From NCBI GenBank assembly GCA_946610655.1, contig CAMOCH010000036.1:1-8444 (forward strand): 8,444 bases of DNA, written 5' to 3'. The notes under the pieces were generated by a model. The model did no database searches, was not told the DNA's origin, and worked only from the letters and a program-made list of their open reading frames with translations. Source of the DNA: an uncultured Clostridia bacterium (GTDB lineage: Bacteria > Bacillota > Clostridia > Christensenellales > UBA1242). Both the position numbers and the translations under genes were made by a program. Positions 1 to 6,900 of the stretch are shown in pieces (position 1 is the stretch's first letter; every line of letters begins with the position of its first letter).

Positions 1-160
1 AAACGCTGAAAGCATATAAGCGTGAAACTAACCTCAAGATAAGATATCTCATACCGTAAGGTAGTAAGACCCCTTGTAGACTACAAGGTTGATAGGTCAG
101 GTGTGGAAGTGCAGTAATGCATGAAGCTGACTGATACTAATAGGTCGAGGGCTTGATCAC
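1..160 (+). rRNA. 23S ribosomal RNA, 3' end (partial)
   Basis: This is the last part of domain VI of the large-subunit rRNA; the gene begins outside the window. The tract around 95-152 (GGTCAGGTGTGGAAGTGC, then GAAGCTGACTGATACTAATAGGTCGAGG) is the conserved 3' end of bacterial 23S rRNA and resembles the Bacillota form. The mature 3' end is placed near 156-160 by analogy with the usual ending CGAGG-CTTAA-C. A short inverted repeat, ATCACA (156-161) with TGTGAT (168-173), sits at the end and may be part of the processing structure. The exact 3' end is uncertain by several bases. Confidence 0.95.
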
Positions 161-222
161 ACAATAATGTGATACAAGTTTGCTTCAAACGGTTTATACT
201 TTTAACTCTATTTAATATGCAG

Positions 223-249
223 TTGTCAATGCACGAATTATGTTGACAA
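223..249. repeat. 7-bp inverted repeat in the 23S-5S spacer
   Basis: TTGTCAA (223-229) and TTGACAA (243-249) are exact inverted copies separated by 13 bases. The right arm contains the -35 box of the promoter ahead of the 5S gene. In the 23S-5S transcript the arms could form a small processing hairpin; in DNA they could be a protein-binding site. With such short arms in AT-rich DNA, chance is also possible. Confidence 0.4.
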
Positions 250-271
250 ATATAACATTTTGTTATATAAT
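243..271 (+). promoter_or_regulatory. Consensus sigma-A promoter in front of the 5S rRNA
   Basis: The -35 box TTGACA (243-248) and -10 box TATAAT (266-271) both match the housekeeping consensus in all six positions and are 17 bp apart, the optimal spacing. Transcription would begin near 278, giving a leader of about 35 nt before the 5S gene. That leader contains a small hairpin, CAAGA (287-291) with TCTTG (296-300), closed by a GAAA tetraloop. The placement suggests that 5S rRNA can be transcribed independently of the upstream 16S-23S genes. Confidence 0.75.
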
Positions 272-312
272 AATCACAGATAATTCCAAGAGAAATCTTG
301 TTATTATACCAT

Positions 313-428
313 AACGGTGATAATACCTAAGAGGATCCACCTGTTCTCATCCCGAACACAGAAGTTAAGCTCTTAAAGGCCGAAAGTACTTGCATGGCGA
401 CATGCCGGAAGGATAGGAAATTGCCGTT
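313..428 (+). rRNA. 5S ribosomal RNA
   Basis: The conserved 5S core is present at 337-371, including CCACCTGTTCTCAT and CCCGAACACAGAAGTTAAG (loops B-C). The ends were set by helix I: AACGGTGA (313-320) pairs with TTGCCGTT (421-428) with two G-U pairs. This gives a gene of about 116 nt, the normal size. The 5S rRNA binds the central protuberance of the large ribosomal subunit. It lies about 150 bp downstream of the 23S gene and is followed at once by a strong terminator, so it is the last gene of the rRNA operon. The ends could be off by 1-3 bases. Confidence 0.93.
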
Positions 429-438
429 TTCAAAACAG

Positions 439-463
439 CCACTGAGTAATCAGTGGTTTTTTT
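439..463 (+). terminator. Rho-independent terminator of the rRNA operon
   Basis: CCACTGA (439-445) pairs perfectly with TCAGTGG (450-456) around a four-base loop, GTAA, followed by seven Ts (457-463). It begins 10 bases after the 5S gene. Confidence 0.93.
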
Positions 464-592
464 ATTGATTTTATCTATTTATAAAAGTGAAAATATATGA
501 AAAGACAAAACATTTATAATTAAAAAATCAATAGTTTTAAAAATAATATTTTACGAATTCCAAAATTGATAATATTATTTTTATAAGCATAA
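464..592. other. AT-rich intergenic stretch with nested inverted repeats
   Basis: No gene is seen here. The stretch holds a 13-bp perfect inverted repeat made only of A and T (538-550 with 571-583), enclosing a 20-base loop. A second, outer 9-bp pair is ATTGATTTT (464-472) with AAAATCAAT (524-532). Neither is followed by a convincing T-run and GC pairs are almost absent, so they are weak as terminators. They separate the rRNA operon from the convergent minus-strand gene. Confidence 0.4.
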
Positions 593-618
593 AAAAAATG
601 GGGGAGTCCCCATTTTTT
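593..618 (-). terminator. Terminator of the minus-strand orphan gene
   Basis: AAAAAATGGGG (593-603) pairs perfectly with CCCCATTTTTT (608-618) around a four-base loop. Read on the minus strand, the stem ends in a run of eight Ts. The stem touches the TAA stop of the minus-strand gene (617-619). The A/T arms also allow some termination of plus-strand transcripts escaping the rRNA operon. Confidence 0.85.
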
Positions 619-1300
619 AGTCTTCACCAAGTTGATATGAAGATTTTTTTTCTTTTAATGGTAAAATAGTTTCAAACATCATTTTAGAAAATTCTCTATG
701 TTCTTTTTTAACTTCTTGCAATTTTTCTTTAAATAATTCTTTATCGTCATCAATAGTGAAAATGTTTGTTTTTTCATCATTTGCATGAACATTTGCAAGT
801 GTTATGAATGCTATTAAATTTTTTTCTTCACCATTAATTGTGTTTTTAAATTCTGCACAAATATTCTTTTTAGCACTTTCATCCTCAGGATTTCTAATAC
901 ATGATTCCATAATATCATTAATGTTTAAAGCGTTTGCAAGATATTTGTTTTCATCTGGTAAATTTTTATTAAATCTTTGATAGAATTTTATATCTTCAAC
1001 AAGTTTTACATTTTTATTGTTTGATGAAACAGACAAAGTCCAGATTCCAGCATGATTTCTAATAAGAAATAGAGTATTACTTTTTGCATAACAACCGTCT
1101 TTTACTGGAGTTAAAGAATCATACTGCAATTCATCATGTTTAAAAACAGCTGGTTGATCTGCAAATTCATTTTTAAAAACAATGCTATTTTCTGTAGGGA
1201 TAAATTTTCCGTTTTCAAAATTTAACTTATCTTTATCATAAATGGTTACCCAAAAAACTACAGAATCTGCTTTATCATTATAATTATTGTAATATGCCAT
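617..1300 (-). CDS. Hypothetical protein, 227 aa, no recognised family
   Basis: I do not recognise this protein. The chosen start is the ATG at 1300, because GGAGGA lies six bases upstream (plus-strand 1307-1312); a possible GTG at 1336 in the same frame has no such site. The product begins MAYYNNYNDKADSVVFW. It has no signal peptide and no membrane segment, and is rich in Lys, Glu, Asp and Asn. The first half (about 12-105) looks beta-rich with aromatic hydrophobic patches (VVFWVTIYD, TLFLIRNHAGIWTLSV). The second half (about 120-215) looks helical, with a charged, possibly coiled helix near 186-210. Only three cysteines (70, 134, 148) are present, with no metal-binding pattern. It is a single-gene unit with its own promoter and terminator, convergent with the rRNA operon and divergent from lspA. 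Base composition resembles its neighbours. Confidence is high that it is a gene, and nil on function. Confidence 0.8.
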   Translation of the reverse strand: MAYYNNYNDKADSVVFWVTIYDKDKLNFENGKFIPTENSIVFKNEFADQPAVFKHDELQYDSLTPVKDGCYAKSNTLFLIRNHAGIWTLSVSSNNKNVKLVEDIKFYQRFNKNLPDENKYLANALNINDIMESCIRNPEDESAKKNICAEFKNTINGEEKNLIAFITLANVHANDEKTNIFTIDDDKELFKEKLQEVKKEHREFSKMMFETILPLKEKKSSYQLGED

Positions 1301-1306
1301 AGTTAG

Positions 1307-1312
1307 TCCTCC
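1307..1312 (-). promoter_or_regulatory. Shine-Dalgarno site fixing the start of the orphan gene
   Basis: Read on the minus strand this is GGAGGA, six bases before the ATG at 1300. No comparable site precedes the longer in-frame GTG at 1336, and that GTG lies only a few bases downstream of the predicted -10 box, too close to the probable transcript start. Confidence 0.85.
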
Positions 1313-1338
1313 GTTAGTAGTCTTATTCTTACACACAC

Positions 1339-1367
1339 ATTCTACTATAAAATTACTAATATTTCAA
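1339..1367 (-). promoter_or_regulatory. Promoter of the minus-strand orphan gene
   Basis: On the minus strand, TTGAAA (plus 1362-1367) and TAGAAT (plus 1339-1344) are separated by 17 bp, five of six matches to consensus in each box. Transcription would start near 1332, giving a leader of about 30 nt that carries the GGAGGA site. Confidence 0.65.
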
Positions 1368-1415
1368 TATGTTTTTGAAAAAAATTTAAAATTTCGCTAA
1401 AAATTCTTGAAATTT

Positions 1416-1444
1416 TTGCTAGTTTCTTTTAAATGTGATATCAT
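1416..1444 (+). promoter_or_regulatory. Promoter of lspA-rluD
   Basis: TTGCTA (1416-1421) and TATCAT (1439-1444) are 17 bp apart, and TGA before the -10 box makes an extended -10 (TGn). The predicted start near 1451 leaves a leader of about 30 nt with the ribosome-binding site. The ten bases TTTTTGCTAG around this -35 box recur at 2857-2866 ahead of the next transcription unit. Confidence 0.6.
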
Positions 1445-1479
1445 TATATTAATATAATATTAAGAGGAGTGAATTTTCT

Positions 1480-1947
1480 TTGATAATAGCATTATATGTT
1501 TTATTGCCTATTTTATGCGTGATATTGGATCAAGTGTCAAAGTATTTTATCTATGGGCAATCTTTTCCTCTTATAGGTGATTTTTTGTGGATAGAAAGCA
1601 GTTTTAATACAGGTGCTGCCTTTTCTCTTGGTGAGGGTGCAAAATGGTTTTTCATTGTAATAACCATTGTTGCAAGCATTGTTATGATTTACTTAATTGC
1701 AAGCAAAAAATGGGGACTTAGCAGGTTTACAAAAATTTCCATATGTTTAATTCTTGGTGGGGCAATTGGAAATTTAATAGATAGAATTTGGCTTGGTGGA
1801 GTTAGAGATTTTATATACTTAAAATCTATTAATTTTGCCATATTTAATATTGCCGATAGTTTTGTGACTGTTGGTGCAGTGCTATTATTTGTTAGCATTA
1901 TAATTACAATAGTAAAATCAAAAAGGAAGAAAGATGGAACTTGTTAG
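1480..1947 (+). CDS. lspA: Lipoprotein signal peptidase (signal peptidase II)
   Basis: This inner-membrane aspartic protease cuts the signal peptide from diacylglyceryl-modified prolipoproteins, just before the lipid-bearing Cys. Family signatures are all present: LDQVSK (16-21), FNTGAAFS (42-49), GNLIDR (97-102) and FNIADS (122-127). By family knowledge the catalytic pair is Asp101 and Asp126. Hydrophobic segments near 3-23, 56-74, 86-100 and 125-147 fit the four-helix topology, and 155 aa is a normal length. The start is a TTG, chosen because AGAGGAG (1463-1469) lies ten bases upstream and the protein aligns with the family from there. The 3' end overlaps the next gene by 14 bp, suggesting translational coupling. 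The lspA-rluD order is common in Bacillota. Confidence 0.96.
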   Translation: MIIALYVLLPILCVILDQVSKYFIYGQSFPLIGDFLWIESSFNTGAAFSLGEGAKWFFIVITIVASIVMIYLIASKKWGLSRFTKISICLILGGAIGNLIDRIWLGGVRDFIYLKSINFAIFNIADSFVTVGAVLLFVSIIITIVKSKRKKDGTC

Positions 1948-2845
1948 TGAAGAAGTTGCAGAAGTTGATGAAAAAACCAGGTTAGATGTGTATCTTGCAG
2001 AAAATTTGCCTCTTTGGTCACGCTCTCAAATTAAAATTCAAATTGAAAATGGTGGAGTTTGTGTCAACCAAAAAGTGATTACAAAATCTGGATTTTTGAT
2101 TAAAAATAATGATGTTATTTCAATTAATTTTAAGCAAGAAGAATTATCTGCAGAACCAGAAAATATAGATTTAAACATTATTTATGAAGATGATGATATT
2201 GCAATCATCAATAAACCACAGGGAATGGTCGTTCATCCTGCTCCTGGCAGTAAAAATCATACTCTTGTTAATGCACTTTTATATCATTTTGATAGCATTA
2301 GTGCTGGAACAGACAAAATTCGTCCAGGAATTGTGCATAGAATAGACAAAGATACCTCGGGACTATTGGTTGTTGCAAAAAATAATAGGGCTCATGAAAA
2401 TTTGGCAAAACAAATTGCCGAGCATAGTGCTTTTAGACATTATTTGGCACTTACTGAAGGCGTTATAAAAGAAGATAGTGGCAAAATTAATAAATCGCTT
2501 GCAAGAGACCCAAAGGATAGAAAAAAATTCTGTGTGAGTGATACAGGGAAAAGCGCTATAACCAACTATTTCGTTAAAGAAAGATATCAAAACAATACTC
2601 TTGTTGAGTTTGTGCTAGAAACTGGCAGAACTCATCAAATTAGGGTTCATTCAAAATATATAGGTCACCCAATTGTTGGGGATAAGATTTATGGCTTTGC
2701 AAAACAAAAATTTGACCTTGACGGACAACTTTTGCATGCATATAAACTTGAATTAACTCATCCAACAACAAATAAAAGAATGACATTTGAGTGTCCACTT
2801 CCTGATTATTTTGAAAACATTTTAAAAAAATTGAAAAAAATATAA
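1934..2845 (+). CDS. rluD: RluD/RluA-family 23S rRNA pseudouridine synthase
   Basis: This enzyme isomerises uridine to pseudouridine in RNA; E. coli RluD modifies the helix 69 loop of 23S rRNA, but this paralogue's target cannot be read from sequence. An N-terminal S4 RNA-binding domain spans about 16-66 (TRLDVYLAENLPLWSRSQIK...NGGVCVNQK). The catalytic domain follows, with the signature HRIDKDTSGLLVVAK at 135-149; the catalytic aspartate should be Asp138. ETGRTHQIRVH (229-239) and HPIVGDKIYG (245-254) complete the fold, and 303 aa is typical. The ATG at 1934 lies inside the end of lspA with a GGA-rich ribosome-binding site (AAAAAGGAAG) just before it, so both proteins probably come from one transcript. 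B. subtilis YlyB occupies the same position next to lspA. RluD versus another RluA-type specificity is the main uncertainty. Confidence 0.92.
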   Translation: MELVSEEVAEVDEKTRLDVYLAENLPLWSRSQIKIQIENGGVCVNQKVITKSGFLIKNNDVISINFKQEELSAEPENIDLNIIYEDDDIAIINKPQGMVVHPAPGSKNHTLVNALLYHFDSISAGTDKIRPGIVHRIDKDTSGLLVVAKNNRAHENLAKQIAEHSAFRHYLALTEGVIKEDSGKINKSLARDPKDRKKFCVSDTGKSAITNYFVKERYQNNTLVEFVLETGRTHQIRVHSKYIGHPIVGDKIYGFAKQKFDLDGQLLHAYKLELTHPTTNKRMTFECPLPDYFENILKKLKKI

Positions 2846-2859
2846 AATATTACATTTTT

Positions 2860-2887
2860 TTGCTAGCAGAAAACGCTTTGTTATGAT
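2860..2887 (+). promoter_or_regulatory. Likely promoter of the small membrane-protein pair
   Basis: TTGCTA (2860-2865) and TATGAT (2882-2887) are 16 bp apart. The surrounding TTTTTGCTAG is identical to that in the lspA promoter. A start near 2894 would give a leader of about 35 nt ending in AGGAG before the ATG at 2930. No convincing terminator separates this unit from rluD, so read-through is also possible. Confidence 0.5.
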
Positions 2888-2929
2888 AGACTAGTTTTAT
2901 AAAAAATAAAAATACAAAAGGAGAAAAAT

Positions 2930-3199
2930 ATGACAGGAAAACCAGCAAAAAGCTCAGGATGGCTCGTTAATTTATGTGCATTTATTGCAGTGATACTTAT
3001 TGGCGTTTCACTCATTTTGTCAAAAATTCACGTTTTTGGACAAGTTGCAGGCGCATTTATGATTATTGCAAACGTTATTGCATATCTTGTTGTTGCAGTT
3101 GTTTCATTTTTCTATGTTGCAAGAAAAAAGAATGTTTGGCTTTGGGTTGTATGGATTGTTTCAATAATTCTTATTATCATTTCATACGTAATTAGATAG
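2930..3199 (+). CDS. Small three-helix membrane protein of unknown function (89 aa)
   Basis: I do not recognise a family. The ATG has a strong AAAGGAG site eight bases upstream (about 2917-2923). The protein has a short polar, Lys-containing N-terminus (MTGKPAKSSG) and then three hydrophobic stretches: about 11-30, 37-64 and 69-88. The cluster ARKKN (64-68) between the last two places that loop in the cytoplasm by the positive-inside rule, and the chain ends in a single Arg. No catalytic or metal-binding motif is visible. A 73-aa reading in another frame is a shadow. The gene is followed after seven bases by another small membrane-protein gene, so the two are probably co-translated and may act together. 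Confidence 0.8.
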   Translation: MTGKPAKSSGWLVNLCAFIAVILIGVSLILSKIHVFGQVAGAFMIIANVIAYLVVAVVSFFYVARKKNVWLWVVWIVSIILIIISYVIR

Positions 3200-3206
3200 G
3201 GAAAAT

Positions 3207-3560
3207 ATGAAAATTTTTAATAGAATATTTAGCGTAGTGGAATATGCTTTATTCATTGCTGCAACTGCAATGGTTATAGCTTTTCAATTTATGCCTTATC
3301 AATCTTTTGTTATATTTGCTATATCTGGGTATATGTCAGGATTTTTTATGATGTTTGTTCATAAAATGGTTGAAACCATACACTTTTTTGCAGTTAGCAG
3401 AAAGGTTATGGCAGAAGATTCTGCACTTATAACATCTGGCAAAATTGAAGTAGTTAAAAGCAAAAAAGAAAAAATAACAACAATTATTTTAACCATTTTA
3501 TGGTTTGCATTATTTGTTTTTGCTTTGCTTGTTTTAATATTTTATATTAAAAAAATGTAA
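3207..3560 (+). CDS. Small membrane protein of unknown function (117 aa)
   Basis: I do not recognise a family. The ATG lies seven bases after the preceding stop, and its Shine-Dalgarno sequence (TAGGGA) overlaps that stop codon, a sign of translational coupling. Hydrophobic stretches lie at about 8-28, 32-55 and 90-113. Between the second and third is a polar, Lys-rich loop of some 30 residues (about 60-89, ending VKSKKEK), likely cytoplasmic. The protein ends in KKM. No enzymatic motif is seen. It ends at a terminator, so it is the last gene of this unit. A role with the 89-aa partner in the membrane is only inference. Confidence 0.8.
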   Translation: MKIFNRIFSVVEYALFIAATAMVIAFQFMPYQSFVIFAISGYMSGFFMMFVHKMVETIHFFAVSRKVMAEDSALITSGKIEVVKSKKEKITTIILTILWFALFVFALLVLIFYIKKM

Positions 3561-3584
3561 AAAACCGATTTGTTCGGTTTTTTT
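3561..3584 (+). terminator. Terminator of the membrane-protein pair
   Basis: AAAACCGA (3561-3568) pairs with TCGGTTTT (3574-3581) around a five-base loop, with the T-run continuing to 3584. The stem starts directly after the TAA stop, and the ileS promoter begins 15 bases further on. Confidence 0.88.
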
Positions 3585-3598
3585 ATTTATTAAAAATA

Positions 3599-3628
3599 TT
3601 GACAGTTTTTTGTGTTTTGTGATAGACT
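3599..3628 (+). promoter_or_regulatory. Promoter of the ileS T-box transcript
   Basis: The -35 box TTGACA (3599-3604) is perfect. The best -10 is TAGACT (3623-3628), 18 bp away, preceded by TGA, which makes an extended -10. Transcription would start near 3635, shortly before the T-box structure. The -10 choice is less certain than the -35. Confidence 0.6.
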
Positions 3629-3656
3629 ATAAGAAGTTAAATATAAATGCGTTTGA

Positions 3657-3879
3657 GATAAGACAACACTTTTGAAATTTTTATTATAGAGAGTTTGTGG
3701 GTGGTGTAAACAAACATAAAAATTCAATAGTTATCACTTGTCGAGCAGTTGCCCAGAAACTATAGTAAGGGCAAACGGAAAGCCTACCGTTAAATTGGCA
3801 GTGCATGATGGTGCATGAGTATGAGTGGTGAATTTATGTGGTGACATAGGTTTCTTATACTTGGGTCACTTTTTATTTT
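3657..3879 (+). promoter_or_regulatory. T-box riboswitch (tRNA-Ile sensing) controlling ileS
   Basis: T-box leaders bind a tRNA and let transcription continue only when it is uncharged. Stem I: the base GACAA (3662-3666) pairs with TTGTC (3738-3742). The middle helix TTGAA-A-TTTTTAT (3672-3684) pairs with ATAAAAATTCAA (3716-3727), one A bulged. AGAGAG (3688-3693) leads into GTTTGT (3693-3698) with ACAAAC (3710-3715), around the conserved GGGTGGTG loop. The likely specifier is ATC (3733-3735, an Ile codon) followed by a purine. Stem II is TTGCCC (3749-3754) with GGGCAA (3769-3774), carrying AGAA and AGTA loop-E elements. ACGG/CCGT (3775-3790) follows. Stem III is GTGCAT (3801-3806) with GTGCAT (3811-3816). 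Antiterminator: GTATGAG (3819-3825) with CTTATAC (3854-3860), and TATGT (3835-3839) with ACATA (3844-3848), flanking a seven-base bulge TGGTGAA (3826-3832). TGGT can pair with the ACCA end of tRNA. The terminator is listed separately. The ATC specifier is the least certain part. Confidence 0.9.
3841..3879 (+). terminator. Regulated terminator of the ileS T-box
   Basis: GTGACATAGGT (3841-3851) pairs with ACTTGGGTCAC (3859-3869) with one A-G mismatch and two G-T wobbles. The loop is seven bases, followed by TTTTTATTTT (3870-3879). The stem shares 3844-3848 and 3859-3860 with the antiterminator, so the two folds are mutually exclusive, the hallmark of transcriptional T-box control. Confidence 0.88.
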
Positions 3880-3896
3880 GCATTTATATTTATAAT

Positions 3897-3903
3897 AAGG
3901 AGA
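3897..3903 (+). promoter_or_regulatory. Shine-Dalgarno site that fixes the ileS start
   Basis: AAGGAGA lies five bases before the ATG at 3909, downstream of the T-box terminator. It rules out the longer in-frame reading from GTG 3825. Confidence 0.9.
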
Positions 3904-3908
3904 CGATT

Positions 3909-6900
3909 ATGTACAAAAAAGTTGATACGAAACTTGATTTCTCTCAAAGAGAAGAAGAAACTGTTAAGTTTTGGAAAGAAAATGAACTTGTTAAAAAAAT
4001 GATTGCAAAAAACAAAAAAGGTGGGATGTATTCATTCTATGAAGGCCCTCCAACAGCAAATGGCAGACCTCACATTGGCCACGTTTTAACCAGAACAATC
4101 AAAGATGTATTTTTGCGTTATCAAACAATGCAAGGCAAAAATATCATGAGAAAAGCAGGTTGGGACACTCACGGCCTTCCTGTTGAGCTTGAAGTTGAAA
4201 AAATGATTGGCTCAACTGGCAAAAAAGATATTGAAGCTTATGGCGTTGAACCATTTATTCAAAAATGTAAGGAAAGTGTTTGGAAATATAAAGATATGTG
4301 GGAAGATTTCTCAGACAGAATGGGATATTCTGTTGATACTTCTGATGCATATATAACATACACAAACGATTATGTTGAAAGTGAATGGTGGAGTTTAAAG
4401 ACTCTTTTTGACAAAGGTCTTATTTATAAAGGTCACAGAATTGTGCCTTATTGCCCAAGATGCGCCACAAGTTTGTCTTCTCATGAAGTTGCTCAAGGAT
4501 ATAGAGATGTTAAAGACAGAACAGTTTATGCAAAATTTAAATTGAAAGATGAAAAAAACACATATTTTATTGCTTGGACAACAACTCCTTGGACACTCCC
4601 AAGCAATGTTGCACTTTGCGTCAACGCAAAAGAAGATTATTCAAAGATTAAATTTGGTGATGAATATTATATTCTTGCAAATGCGCTTATTCACACATTG
4701 TTTAAGCCAGAAGAATACACACTTGTTGACACAAAGAAAGGTAAAGAATATGAATTTACCAAATATGAACCACTTTTTGATTTTGTAGAGAAAAAATATA
4801 AAGATTCTGCATGGTATGTTGTGTGTGATGACTACGTTACGCTCACAGACGGAACAGGTATTGTTCATATTGCTCCAGCTTTTGGTGAAGATGATAGCAA
4901 AGTTGGCAAAAAATATAAACTTCCTTTTGTTCAACTTGTTGATGAATTTGGTAAACTTACCAGTGAATGTGGTAAGTTTGCAGGGATGTTTGTTAAAGAT
5001 GCAGACGCTCCAATTATTGCAGAACTTAAAGAAACTGGCAAACTTTTAAAAGAAATGCCACACACTCACAGTTATCCATTCTGTTGGAGATGTGGAACAC
5101 CACTTCTTTATTTTGCAAGAAGCAGTTGGTTTATTGAAACAACAGCTATTCAAGATAAACTTATTGAAAACAACAGTAAAGTTGACTGGCATCCAGAAAA
5201 CATTGGTGAAGGAAGAATGGGTGGATTCCTTCGTGGCCTTATCGACTGGGATATTGCAAGAAATCGTTATTGGGGAACTCCAATTCCTATTTGGGTTTGT
5301 GAAAACTGTGAACACAAACATGCAATAGGTAGCATTGAAGAGCTTAAAAGACTTGGCAAAATTGGCGATGATGTTGAAATTGACCTACATAAACCATTCT
5401 TGGATAAAATATCAATAGATTGTCCAAAATGTGGCAAAAAAATGTGGAGAACACCAGAAGTCCTTGACTGCTGGTATGATAGTGGAAGCATGCCATTTGC
5501 TCAACTTCATTACCCATTTGAAAATAAAAAACTATTTGAAGAAACATTCCCAGCAGAGTTTATCAGCGAAGGAATGGATCAAACTCGTGGTTGGTTCTAT
5601 TCAATGCTTGCTGTTAACACACTTTTGTTTGGAAAATCTCCATACAAACGCTGCTTGCCACTTGGTCTTGTTAATGATGAACATGGCAAGAAAATGAGTA
5701 AAAGTCTTGGAAATGTTGTAACACCTTGGGAAGTATTTGAAAAATCTGGAGCAGATGCTGTTAGATGGTATTTCTACATTTCAAACAACCCTTGGCAATC
5801 AACAAACTTCAGTTTTGAAACCCTAGAAGACTTTAAACGCAAGTTTATGGGAACATTCTGGAACACTTATGCATTCTATGTTCTTTATGCCGATATAGAC
5901 AATTTTGACGGCTCAAAACATAGCATATATGATGTTAAATTAACATTAATGGATAAATGGATTATCTCAGAATTTAATAAACTTGTGCGTGATGTCAATA
6001 GTTATCTTTCAAATTATGTAACAAACGAGCCAGCAAGACTTATTAATGACTTTGTTGACAGCTTATCAAACTGGTATGTAAGAAGAAGCAGAGAAAGATT
6101 CTGGGTTAGTGGTGAAACAGATGATAAAACTGCAGCATTCACAACACTTTATTATTGTTTGGAAGGTTTAACAAGACTATGTGCACCATTTATTCCAAAC
6201 ATGACTGAACAAATCTATCAAAATATTGTTAGAAGTGTTGATAAAAAAGCGCCAATTTCTGTTCATTTAACAGATTACCCAGTTAGTGATGAGTCATTAA
6301 TTGATGAAAAACTAAATGATGGTATGCAAACTGTATTAAAAATTGTATTTTTGGGCAGAGCAACCAGAAATGGCAGCAACATGAAGAATCGTCAACCACT
6401 TTCAAAAATTATGGTTGCATCTCACAAAAAGGTTAATTTGACAAAAGAACTTAAAGATTTGATTACAGATGAACTTAATGTTCAAAATATTGAATTTGTG
6501 CATGACACAACCGATTACTTAAACTATGAACTTAAACCACAACTTAAAACACTTGGACCAAAATATGGTAAACTACTCGGTGGAATAAGACAATATTTGT
6601 CTTCTTGCAACCAAAATGAACTTGTTAAAAAAGTTAATAACGGAGAAACTGTTAGCTTTGATGTTAATGGTTCAACTGTTGAAATAACAAAAGATGACCT
6701 TTTGATTAGCATGGTAAGTAAAGAGGGTTATGTGACAGAAAGTGATGGCGAATTTACTGTTGTTCTTGATACAAATTTAACTCCTGAACTTATTGAACTT
6801 GGTTTTGTTCGTGAATTTGTAAGCCGTGTTCAACAAACAAGAAAAGATAATGGATATGAAGTTGTTGATCACATTAAAATTTATGTTTATGCAGATGACG

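Noticed and set aside
161..312. A tRNA gene in the 23S-5S spacer
   Set aside because: No cloverleaf, TTC-A loop or CCA-end pattern can be drawn in this AT-rich spacer.
1301..1336. N-terminal extension of the minus-strand orphan protein from a GTG at 1336
   Set aside because: There is no Shine-Dalgarno site before the GTG, it lies too close to the predicted transcription start, and GGAGGA sits correctly before the ATG at 1300.
2846..2880. Possible terminator after rluD in the A-run/T-run stretch
   Set aside because: A and T runs are present, but no stem with GC pairs forms and GCTAGC is too short. I do not call a terminator.
2974..3195. 73-aa Cys-rich reading frame overlapping the 89-aa membrane protein
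   Set aside because: It is the +1-type shadow of the membrane protein: the Cys and Tyr richness comes from shifted hydrophobic codons, and it has no ribosome-binding site.
4549..6712. Several 60-100 codon reading frames on both strands inside ileS
   Set aside because: They are shadows of the ileS codons, with no start signals and unnatural composition.
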